Assembly (NCBI GenBank): GCA_937873035.1
Contig: CALMVA010000064.1
Location: 1 to 64,000, forward strand
Reading direction: 5' to 3'
DNA: 64,000 bases
Source: an uncultured Sphingomonadaceae bacterium
GTDB lineage: Bacteria; Pseudomonadota; Alphaproteobacteria; Sphingomonadales; Sphingomonadaceae
Below are positions 1 to 7,326 of the stretch, piece after piece. Below the pieces are notes generated by a model. That model was not told the DNA's origin and made no database searches. It was given only the letters and a program-made list of their open reading frames with translations. Position numbers and translations under genes: made by a program. The first letter of the stretch is position 1; each line of letters starts with the position of its first letter.

Positions 1-48
1 TCGGAAATATTGAGATCCTGACAGCAAAATCAGCGATTTACTTGGGGA

Positions 49-2661
49 ATGTGGGCTTATAACAAAACACGGAAAACAGCCCTTTTCATCGCCGGGAGCA
101 TGATTGCGCTCGCCGCGGTTCCGGCAGGGGCGCAGGACGCGCCGGCGGCGCAGGATGCCGCCGCGACCGACGACACGGCGAACGAGGGCGGCCTTGGCGA
201 GATCATCGTCACGGCGCAGAAGCGGTCGCAGAACCTGCAGGACGTCCCCGCCGCCATCTCCGCCTTTTCGTCCGAGGATCTCGCGGCGCGCGGGGTCAGC
301 GAGACGAGCGACCTCATGGGAAGCCTGCCCAACATCCAGGTGACCTCGGCCTATTCGGATACCCAGCCCAATTTCTCGCTCCGCGGCATCTCGGTCGCCA
401 ACGAGTTTTCGGCTTCGACCGCATCGCCGGTCGGCGTCTATGTCGACGAAGTCTATCAGAGCTTCCGCGCGAGCCACGGCCAGCAGCTCTACGATCTAGA
501 ACGCGTCGAGGTGCTGCGCGGGCCGCAGGGGACGCTCTACGGGCGCAACACGACGGGCGGTGCGATCAACTTCATCACGCGCAAGCCCGATCTTTCGGGC
601 AACAACGGCTACCTCACGCTCGGCTATGGCAATTACGACACGATCAAGGCCGAAGGCGCGGTCGAACTGACCCTTGCCGAGGACAAGGCCGGCATTCGCG
701 CGGCTTTCACGCGGAGCAAGGGCGATGGCTATACCTTCAACCCGACGCTGAACCAGGATTTCGGCACCACCGATTCGATCGCCGGCCGCATTTCGCTGCG
801 CTTCAAGCCGGTCGATACGATCGATATCAACCTCAAGGCCTATTATGCCAAAAATGATCCGCGGCAGGATCTCCCCTATGGCATCGGCTATCTCCAGGGC
901 CGCACCGACGCCGGGGGCTATTCGCGCTTCGATCCGCGTCCCGAACTCGGCGGACGGCTGCTGAAGCGCAACGAGGTGCAATCGGATACCGGCGGCGAAT
1001 ATTTCACCCGCTCGAAGGGGCTGTCGCTCAACATCGAGGCCGAACTCGGAAACGACCTCACCCTGACCTCGATCACCGGCTATGATGTCGGCCGCTACCG
1101 GCTCGCTCCCTTCGATTGCGACGGTTCGCCGAACAATATCTGCGCGATCCGCTACGACAGCGCGAGCAAGAATTTCAACCAGGACCTGCGCCTGACCTAT
1201 GACGGCGACCGGCTGAAATTGATCGGCGGCCTCTATTACGGCCAGGACAAGATCGACACGCACAATGAGCCCGACTTCTTCGGCTTCCTGCGCCCGCTCC
1301 TCTCGGGCGCAGGGCTGCCCGGCAATTACGGCAATATCCCGATCGCGGTCGGCAATTCGCTCCGCACGCTGCCGGCCTTCGCGCTCGATCCCTCGCTGAC
1401 GCCTGCCGACCCCGGCTTCTGCGCGCCGGTGGTGGTCAATCCCGCAGGCTATTTCGATGCGCGCACTTTGATCGCGTTCAACGCCGACGTCGCGGCGACG
1501 AATACCGCTGGCGGCACCGCGGCGCAGGCCGCCTGCTTCGCGGCGGGCGCCCCGCCGTTCGGGCCGATCGCAGCCGACCAGCGCTTCACGCTCAAGCGGC
1601 CCTCGACCGCCATCTATGGCGAAGCCGTCTGGGACGTCACCGACCAGCTCAGCATCACGCTTGGCCTGCGCTACACATGGGACAAGGTGAAATATCAGAA
1701 TGCGCGGACGGTCCTGTTCGGGCTCGACGGGGTGACGCCGATCGCGAACATCGTGCCCTACAGCTCGCCCTATAATCCGAACCTGCCGGCTCTGAACCAG
1801 AAGGAATCCTCGGGCGAACTCACCGGGCGCCTCGTCGTCGACTATAAGTTCAGCGACGATGTGATGGGCTATGCAAGCTACAGCCGCGGCTATCGTTCGG
1901 GCACCTATAACGGGCTCGCCTATCAGGATGTGAGCCAGGTCTATTTCCTCGATCCCGAGAAGGTGAACGCGTACGAGGTCGGCCTGAAGACGCGCCTGCT
2001 CGAAAACAAGCTCCAGCTCAATCTCGCCGGTTTCTATTATGACTATTCGAACCAGCAGATCGCCCAGATCGTCGGCGCGACGTCGTTCCTGCGCGCCGCC
2101 AACGGCCGCGTCTTCGGCGGCGAGGCCGAACTTGCCCTGCAGGCGACCGACGCCATCCGCTTCGATGCCTCGGTCGGCTACCTCAACAGCAAATATAAGG
2201 GCAACAAGATCGACCCGACCGATCCGGCAAGCCTGACGCTCAACATCAACGGCAACCAGTTCCCCAACGCACCCAAATGGACGGCGTCGGCGGGGGTCGA
2301 CGTCACGCTGGTCGACAGCGGTCCGCACAAGTTCCAGGTCCGCGGCGATGTCCAATATATGGGCAAATATTTCTTCGATCCGTTCGGCTCCTACGGCCAG
2401 AGCCCGTGCGACAAGCCCGCAGCGGGATCGCTCGTGCTCGCCGCGACGCCCGAGATCGCGTGCGGCAATCCCGACTATGTCCTCTTCAATACAAGGGCGA
2501 CCTACACGTTCGACGAGCGCTTCTCGGTCGCGCTGTGGGGCAAGAATCTGACCAACAAATTCTATTACACCTATGGTCTGAACCTCAACGCCTTCTACCT
2601 CGACTATCTCGCGCGCGGCGCGCCGCGCACCTACGGCGTCGAAGCGACGATGCGCTTCTGA
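49..2661 (+). CDS. TonB-dependent receptor (outer membrane)
   Basis: This 870-aa protein is a TonB-dependent outer-membrane receptor that would import a bulky or scarce substrate using energy from TonB-ExbBD. The N-terminus has a basic stretch (NKTRK) and a hydrophobic segment ending AVPAGAQD, a normal Sec signal peptide. The plug domain begins near GEIIVTAQKR, contains the conserved RVEVLRGPQGTLYGRN segment near residues 150-165, and is followed by TGGAINF. The rest is a beta-barrel that ends in an aromatic residue (MRF), as expected for an outer-membrane barrel. It belongs to the large sphingomonad family found beside catabolic genes, and it leads a co-directional block of SDR, ACAD, kinase and ferredoxin genes. 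The ATG at 49 is used because it gives a complete signal peptide. The Shine-Dalgarno-like GGGG directly before it is unusually close. The substrate is unknown. Confidence 0.93.
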   Translation: MWAYNKTRKTALFIAGSMIALAAVPAGAQDAPAAQDAAATDDTANEGGLGEIIVTAQKRSQNLQDVPAAISAFSSEDLAARGVSETSDLMGSLPNIQVTSAYSDTQPNFSLRGISVANEFSASTASPVGVYVDEVYQSFRASHGQQLYDLERVEVLRGPQGTLYGRNTTGGAINFITRKPDLSGNNGYLTLGYGNYDTIKAEGAVELTLAEDKAGIRAAFTRSKGDGYTFNPTLNQDFGTTDSIAGRISLRFKPVDTIDINLKAYYAKNDPRQDLPYGIGYLQGRTDAGGYSRFDPRPELGGRLLKRNEVQSDTGGEYFTRSKGLSLNIEAELGNDLTLTSITGYDVGRYRLAPFDCDGSPNNICAIRYDSASKNFNQDLRLTYDGDRLKLIGGLYYGQDKIDTHNEPDFFGFLRPLLSGAGLPGNYGNIPIAVGNSLRTLPAFALDPSLTPADPGFCAPVVVNPAGYFDARTLIAFNADVAATNTAGGTAAQAACFAAGAPPFGPIAADQRFTLKRPSTAIYGEAVWDVTDQLSITLGLRYTWDKVKYQNARTVLFGLDGVTPIANIVPYSSPYNPNLPALNQKESSGELTGRLVVDYKFSDDVMGYASYSRGYRSGTYNGLAYQDVSQVYFLDPEKVNAYEVGLKTRLLENKLQLNLAGFYYDYSNQQIAQIVGATSFLRAANGRVFGGEAELALQATDAIRFDASVGYLNSKYKGNKIDPTDPASLTLNINGNQFPNAPKWTASAGVDVTLVDSGPHKFQVRGDVQYMGKYFFDPFGSYGQSPCDKPAAGSLVLAATPEIACGNPDYVLFNTRATYTFDERFSVALWGKNLTNKFYYTYGLNLNAFYLDYLARGAPRTYGVEATMRF

Positions 2662-2752
2662 GGCACGCGAATGGCCGCGATCTCGCTTTCCGTCCGCTTG
2701 TCGCGACGGGAAGCGGGCCGGGCGCCTTCGCGACGATAATGGACATGATAAT

Positions 2753-3514
2753 ATGACAGGCAGGCTGGAAGGGAAGGTCGCGCTGGTAACCGGCGCCGGC
2801 TCGGGGCTCGGGGCGGCGATTGCGCGGCGCTTTGCCAATGAAGGCGCGCGCGTGATCGCCTCCGACGTCAATCTTGCGGCGGCGAAAGAGGTCGCGTGCG
2901 ACCTCGGTGGCGGAGCAGCCGCCCTCAGGATCGACGTTGCCGATCCGGCCGACTGGGCCGCGGCCTTGCCGGCCATCGAGGACGCGTTCGGAGCGCTTCA
3001 CATCCTCGTGAATAATGCCGGCATCTGCCTGACCGGATCGGTCGAGGAGATATCGATCGAGGACTGGCGGCGCACGCATGCCATCGATCTCGACGGCGTC
3101 TTTTACGGCATTCGCGCCTGCCTTCCGCTGATGCGGCAGAGTGGCGGCGGTGCGATCCTCAACATCTCGTCGATTTCCGGGATCGTCGCAGCGGGCAATC
3201 TCGCCGCTTATAACTCGGCGAAGGCCGCGGTGCGTCACCTGACCAAGTCTGTCGCGCTGCACTGCGCCAAGGGCGGCGATGCGATTAGCTGCAATTCGCT
3301 CCACCCGACCTTTATCAACACACCTCTCCTCGACAGCTTCGCCCTGGGGCGCGAGCGTGAAGACGTGATCGCCAAACTGGCCCGGCAGATCCCGCTGGGG
3401 CGGGTCGGGGTGCCCGACGATGTCGCGAACGCCGCGGTCTATTTCTGTTCGGACGAGGCGCGCTTCGTCACCGGCGCCGAGCTGGTGATCGATGGCGGCC
3501 TGTCGGCCATGTGA
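2753..3514 (+). CDS. SDR family NAD(P)-dependent oxidoreductase
   Basis: This 253-aa classical short-chain dehydrogenase/reductase would oxidise or reduce a hydroxyl/carbonyl group on a catabolic intermediate. It shows the nucleotide-binding TGAGSGLG motif at residues 13-20, NNAG near residue 85, a catalytic Ser in NISSISG and the YNSAK (YxxxK) pair, and it ends with the usual VTGAELVIDGG C-terminus. Length and motif spacing are normal. It lies 91 bp after the TonB receptor and 13 bp before an acyl-CoA dehydrogenase, so it is probably in the same operon. By position it could play the role of LvaD-like SDRs next to kinase/ACAD pairs, but that is inference and its substrate is not known. Confidence 0.9.
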   Translation: MTGRLEGKVALVTGAGSGLGAAIARRFANEGARVIASDVNLAAAKEVACDLGGGAAALRIDVADPADWAAALPAIEDAFGALHILVNNAGICLTGSVEEISIEDWRRTHAIDLDGVFYGIRACLPLMRQSGGGAILNISSISGIVAAGNLAAYNSAKAAVRHLTKSVALHCAKGGDAISCNSLHPTFINTPLLDSFALGREREDVIAKLARQIPLGRVGVPDDVANAAVYFCSDEARFVTGAELVIDGGLSAM

Positions 3515-3527
3515 TCGGGAAGGACGG

Positions 3528-4715
3528 ATGATGAACGAGATTTCCGATCGGGCGCTGGCGATCGCCGAAAGGGTCGAGGCTTTTGTTCGCGGAACCGTGT
3601 TCCCTTACGAGAAAGACCCGCGCCGCGACCATCATGGCGCGCCGACCGACGAGCTCGTCATGGAAATGCGCGAACATGCGCGCGCGGCAGGCGTGCTGAC
3701 ACCGCACATTCTCGGCGACGGCGATCATCTCAATCAGCGCGAGACCGCGGTCGTTCTGATCAGGAGCGGCCTGTCGCCGCTGGGCCCGCTCGCGTGCAAC
3801 ACGATGGCGCCCGATGAGGGCAATATGTATCTGCTCGGCAAGGTCGGCAGTCCCGAACTCAAACGGCGTTTCCTCGAGCCGCTTATATCGGGCCGCGCGC
3901 GTTCGGCCTTCTTCATGACCGAGCCCGCCGACGACGGCGGCGCCGGGTCCGATCCGTCGATGATGAAGACGACTTGCCATCTCGACGGCAATCACTGGGT
4001 CATCAACGGCCGCAAGGCCTTCATCACCGGCGCCGAAGGTGCGCGCGTCGGCATCGTCATGGCGAAGGCCGAAGACGTCGTGCAGGGTGGGGGCGCGTGC
4101 CTGTTCCTTGTCGATTTGCCCGACCCCGCCATCCGCATCGACGCGATTCCGAACACGATCGACAGCTCGATGCCCGGCGGTCATGCGACGGTGACACTCG
4201 ACAATCTGCGCGTTCCCGCCGACCAGATGCTGGGCGAAGCGGGCGAAGGCTTTCGCTATGCGCAGGTCCGACTGTCGCCGGCGCGTCTGTCTCATTGCAT
4301 GCGTTGGCTTGGCGCGTGCATCCGCGCGCACGAGATCGCGACCGATTATGCCAACCGCCGTGAAGCTTTTGGTAAACCGCTGATCGAGCATGAAGGCGTC
4401 GGATTTATGCTCGCCGAGAATATGATCGACCTGAAGCAGGCCGAACTAATGATCGACTGGTGCGCGGGGGTGCTCGACACGGGATCGCTCGGCACGGTCG
4501 AAAGCTCGATGGCGAAGGTCGCAGTGTCAGAGGCGCTGATGCGCATCGCCGACCACTGTGTCCAGGTGATGGGCGGCACCGGCGTCACCGACCGGACCAT
4601 CGTCGAACAGGTGTTTCGCGAGGTCCGCGCCTTTCGTATCTATGACGGCCCGACCGAGGTCCACAAATGGAGCCTCGCCAAGAAGATTAAGCGCGACTGG
4701 AAGGCGGGTCTGTGA
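3528..4715 (+). CDS. Acyl-CoA dehydrogenase, ACAD10/11-like
   Basis: This is a 395-aa flavoprotein of the acyl-CoA dehydrogenase superfamily. The middle domain contains FFMTEPADDGGAGSDPSMMKT, the FAD/substrate-binding region, and the C-terminal helical domain contains QVMGGTGVTDRTIVEQ followed by FRIYDGPTEVHK. The IYDGPTEVH segment and the gene's pairing with an APH-type kinase (4-bp overlap with the next gene) resemble ACAD10/ACAD11 of animals and LvaC of Pseudomonas putida. In those systems the kinase phosphorylates a 4-hydroxyacyl-CoA and the ACAD-like enzyme removes the phosphate. An in-frame ATG at 3492 lies inside the preceding gene. The start at 3528 (ATGATG, with GGGAAGGA 5-10 nt upstream) is preferred. 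A simple desaturating ACAD cannot be excluded. Confidence 0.88.
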   Translation: MMNEISDRALAIAERVEAFVRGTVFPYEKDPRRDHHGAPTDELVMEMREHARAAGVLTPHILGDGDHLNQRETAVVLIRSGLSPLGPLACNTMAPDEGNMYLLGKVGSPELKRRFLEPLISGRARSAFFMTEPADDGGAGSDPSMMKTTCHLDGNHWVINGRKAFITGAEGARVGIVMAKAEDVVQGGGACLFLVDLPDPAIRIDAIPNTIDSSMPGGHATVTLDNLRVPADQMLGEAGEGFRYAQVRLSPARLSHCMRWLGACIRAHEIATDYANRREAFGKPLIEHEGVGFMLAENMIDLKQAELMIDWCAGVLDTGSLGTVESSMAKVAVSEALMRIADHCVQVMGGTGVTDRTIVEQVFREVRAFRIYDGPTEVHKWSLAKKIKRDWKAGL

Positions 4716-5764
4716 CCGGACAGGATGACAGGGATGCCGTCACCACGGTGCGCGCAGGGTTCGCGCTCGATTCTGAGGCGCTCTGTGCCTGGATGGAATC
4801 GCATGTCGAGGGCTTTGCGGGGCCGCTCGCCATCGAACAGTTCAAAGGCGGTCAGTCCAATCCGACTTACCGGCTGAGCACACCGCGAACGCAGTATGTG
4901 CTCCGGCGGAAACCACCGGGGCCGCTGCTTCCGGGCGCCCATGCAATCGAACGCGAAGTCCGCGTAACGAAGGCGCTCGAAACCGCCGGTTTTCCCGTGG
5001 CGCACATATTCGCCCTTTGCGAAAATCCGAAAGTCATAGGTACCCCCTTTTACGTCATGGAATTGGTGGAAGGCCGAATTTTTTGGGACGCGACCTTCCC
5101 GTCGGTGCCCCGGGCCGATCGACCCTTATATTTCGATGCCATGAACGAAGCGATCGCGCGGCTACACGGGTTCGATCCGGCGGCAAACGGTCTGGGAGAT
5201 TTCGGTAAGTCGGGCAATTATTTCGAGCGGCAGATCGGCCGCTGGTCGAAACAATATCTCGCCGACGATCTCGCCGGGCGCGATCCAAATATGGATTATA
5301 TGCTGGAGTGGCTCCCGGCCCATATTCCCGCGTCCGATGTTACTGCGATCGTGCATGGTGACTTCCGGTGCGATAATATGATTTTCCACCCGACCGAGCC
5401 ACGTATCGTCGCTGTGCTTGATTGGGAGCTGTCAACCCTCGGTCATCCTTTCGCGGATTTCGCCTATCATGCGATGATGTACAGGACACCGCCGCATATC
5501 GTGGCGGGGCTCGCGGGCGCCAATCTCGAAACCCTCGGCATCCCTTCCGAAGCCCGATATGTCGGCGACTATTGCCGTCGCACCGGCCTGTCCGACGCTG
5601 ACTATCCGTTCGCGCTAGCGTTCAACTTCTTCCGTCTCGCCGCGATCTTCCACGGTATCAAGGGGAGGGCGATCCGCGGCACCGCCTCTTCCGCCGAAGC
5701 GCACAATCGCGCGCGCGCCATTCCCGAACTCGCGGCGATCGCGGTCGCGCAGACGCGGCCTTGA
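4712..5764 (+). CDS. APH-type phosphotransferase (LvaA/ACAD11-kinase-like)
   Basis: This is a 350-aa aminoglycoside-phosphotransferase-fold kinase. It has a nucleotide-binding N-lobe (FKGGQSNPTYRL, then YVLRRKPPG with the Lys), the catalytic loop VHGDFRCDN and the metal-binding LDWELSTLGHPFAD. This subgroup acts on CoA-thioester or other small hydroxylated substrates rather than antibiotics, and it is fused to or adjacent to ACAD domains in ACAD10/11-type systems. It starts with GTG inside the stop codon of the ACAD gene (GTGA overlap), so the two are translationally coupled. That makes a joint hydroxyacyl-CoA phosphorylation/elimination step likely. The actual substrate is inferred from context only. 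Confidence 0.88.
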   Translation: MTGQDDRDAVTTVRAGFALDSEALCAWMESHVEGFAGPLAIEQFKGGQSNPTYRLSTPRTQYVLRRKPPGPLLPGAHAIEREVRVTKALETAGFPVAHIFALCENPKVIGTPFYVMELVEGRIFWDATFPSVPRADRPLYFDAMNEAIARLHGFDPAANGLGDFGKSGNYFERQIGRWSKQYLADDLAGRDPNMDYMLEWLPAHIPASDVTAIVHGDFRCDNMIFHPTEPRIVAVLDWELSTLGHPFADFAYHAMMYRTPPHIVAGLAGANLETLGIPSEARYVGDYCRRTGLSDADYPFALAFNFFRLAAIFHGIKGRAIRGTASSAEAHNRARAIPELAAIAVAQTRP

Positions 5765-5800
5765 TGGCAAATCGCCAACCCGAAATTTGAGGAAAAAGAC

Positions 5801-6112
5801 ATGTCCGAAATCACAATAATTCTGCGCGACGGCAGCGAGCATATCATCGAGGCTGATACAGAGTTCTCGCTGATGGAAGCCATTCGTGATGCCGGCATCG
5901 ATGAAATGGTAGCTATGTGCGGCGGTTGCTGCTCGTGCGCCACCTGTCATGTCTATATCGAAGATGGCGAAGCGGTCTTGTCCGAACCATCGGCGGATGA
6001 AGACGACCTGCTCGATTCCACGAGCTGCCGAACGGGCCGGTCGCGCCTCGCCTGCCAGGTCAGGCTCGCAGACGCGAATATAAGTCGCGCGCGCATCGCT
6101 CCCGAGGACTGA
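5801..6112 (+). CDS. 2Fe-2S ferredoxin (adrenodoxin/putidaredoxin type)
   Basis: This is a 103-aa electron carrier of the vertebrate/putidaredoxin-type 2Fe-2S family. The cluster ligands are visible as C-x5-C-x2-C (in MCGGCCSCATCHVY, near residues 40-48) and a distant fourth Cys in RLACQVRL. There is an additional Cys pair in the GGCCSC segment. Such ferredoxins pass electrons to P450s or Rieske oxygenases. No oxygenase or ferredoxin reductase is adjacent, so its partner must lie elsewhere (perhaps the P450 or Rieske enzymes further along). A GAGGAAAAA ribosome-binding site sits just upstream of the ATG. It follows the kinase gene by 36 bp in the same direction. Confidence 0.92.
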   Translation: MSEITIILRDGSEHIIEADTEFSLMEAIRDAGIDEMVAMCGGCCSCATCHVYIEDGEAVLSEPSADEDDLLDSTSCRTGRSRLACQVRLADANISRARIAPED

Positions 6113-6165
6113 TGTACCTCGGGGTCCGGCTGCACCGGGCGAGAAAAAGGAGATGAATCCACGGC

Positions 6166-6942
6166 ATGGGCATGAATCTCACATTTGATCTCGCGGGCCG
6201 GACTGCTTTGGTGACCGGTGCGTCTTCGGGGATAGGACGGCGTTTTGCTGCTTTGCTCGCCAAATCGGGGGCGCGGGTCATAGCCGCCGCCCGGCGAACC
6301 GAACAGTTGGAAGAACTTTGCGCGGAAATTCGCAACCGCGGCGGCGCGGCGATCGCTGTCGGTATGGACGTTGCCGATGAGGCTTCCACCATCGCTGCCT
6401 ATGATGCGGCAGAGCGCGCATTTGGTCCTGTGGATACGATTGTTGCCAATGCCGGCGTCAGTCCTCCCGGAAGCGCGCTGGGTCTTTCCATCGATGATTT
6501 CGATTTTACGATGAGTGTGAATGTGCGCGGCGCGTTCTTGACTGCTCGCGAAGGTGCGCGCCGGATGGTGACCAGTGACATTGGTGCAAGCGGGGCCGGC
6601 CGTGTCGTTCTGATTGGTTCGGTCACGGGGCAGCATCCCTTTCAGGGCATCGTTCCATATGGGGCCTCGAAAGCTGCCGTTGCCCAGATGGGACGCCTGC
6701 TAGCAAAGGACTGGGCGGGGAAGGGAATTAACGTCAATACTATCGCCCCCGGTTACATGGAAACCGACATGACCAGCGGGCTCTGGGAAATCGAGAAGGG
6801 CAGGGCGCTTCTCGATAGTTTTCCGCGCAAACGCCTGATGCAGACCGATGCACTGGATCCATTGCTGCTCTATCTCTGTTCGGATGCCAGCGCGCCGGTT
6901 ACTGGCGGTCTTTTTACCATCGACGATGGCCAGACACTTTGA
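6166..6942 (+). CDS. SDR family NAD(P)-dependent oxidoreductase
   Basis: This 258-aa short-chain dehydrogenase has TGASSGIG near residues 18-25, VANAGVS near 90, a Ser in VLIGSVTG, PYGASK (YxxxK) and a C-terminus VTGGLFTIDDGQ. It begins after a strong AAAAAGGAG ribosome-binding site. An alternative in-frame ATG is at 6172. It ends the first catabolic block. Its third-position GC is visibly lower than that of the preceding genes, which may point to a different origin. The function is oxidation/reduction of an alcohol/ketone intermediate; the substrate is unknown. Confidence 0.9.
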   Translation: MGMNLTFDLAGRTALVTGASSGIGRRFAALLAKSGARVIAAARRTEQLEELCAEIRNRGGAAIAVGMDVADEASTIAAYDAAERAFGPVDTIVANAGVSPPGSALGLSIDDFDFTMSVNVRGAFLTAREGARRMVTSDIGASGAGRVVLIGSVTGQHPFQGIVPYGASKAAVAQMGRLLAKDWAGKGINVNTIAPGYMETDMTSGLWEIEKGRALLDSFPRKRLMQTDALDPLLLYLCSDASAPVTGGLFTIDDGQTL

Positions 6943-6951
6943 TTGGAGCCG

Positions 6952-7017
6952 ATGAAGTTGAAGTTTACGGACGACCAGATCGCTCGACTTCACTTATGCA
7001 CCCAAGCTCCAGGATGA
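6952..7017 (+). pseudogene. Truncated start of an acyl-CoA dehydrogenase-like gene
   Basis: A 21-codon reading frame begins 9 bp after the SDR stop, behind a GGAG motif. The predicted start MKLKFTDDQIARLH looks like the first residues of acyl-CoA dehydrogenases (compare MDFELSEEQ and MDLDWTDAD of two ACADs in this window). The similarity ends after about 14 residues and a stop follows. The simplest reading is that a further operon gene was cut by a deletion or insertion near 6990. The evidence is a short N-terminal resemblance only. Confidence 0.4.
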
Positions 7018-7326
7018 CAGGTCGGAAGAACGATCTGTCGCATACTAGAGTCAGTCCGTCGCAATGGTCCCAATTTGGGGGTAGCGAAGGGGGTATTTTG
7101 AGAGCCGTTATAAGATAAACAGATATAAACCAATTGGATGGGTCTATACAGTGGATCCCTCCTCCCAATTTTCACAATAAAATCAGTGCATTTCTCCTCT
7201 GGAGTAGCGTAAAGCCATTCGCGCGGTTTTGGGCTGTGCGGGACCGTGGGAATGCGGTGCTGCGGTGGAGGTTTGGCTTGTTAGCGAAGAGGCGGGCCGG
7301 CTCATTTAACGATGGCTGTGGCAGTG
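7018..7326. other. Intergenic gap with a GGGGGTA direct repeat
   Basis: This stretch lies between the truncated ACAD start and the convergent end of dnaE2. It is more AT-rich than its surroundings and holds no supported gene. Two direct copies of GGGGGTA occur at 7077-7083 and 7089-7095, 12 bp apart, followed by an AT-rich segment with TATAAGATAAA and AGATATAAAC. Repeats of this kind are seen in front of integrase genes of the P4 type in proteobacteria, but no integrase is present here. It may be a scar of a lost mobile element; this is weak inference. Confidence 0.35.

Noticed and set aside
496..2976. 826-aa open frame antisense to the first TonB receptor
   Set aside because: It is a GC-rich shadow frame with low-complexity Arg/Ala/Asp composition and no recognisable domain; the receptor on the other strand has clear motifs throughout.
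4712..5764. Antibiotic-resistance aminoglycoside phosphotransferase
   Set aside because: The fold is shared, but coupling to an ACAD gene and the sequence subgroup point to metabolism, not resistance.
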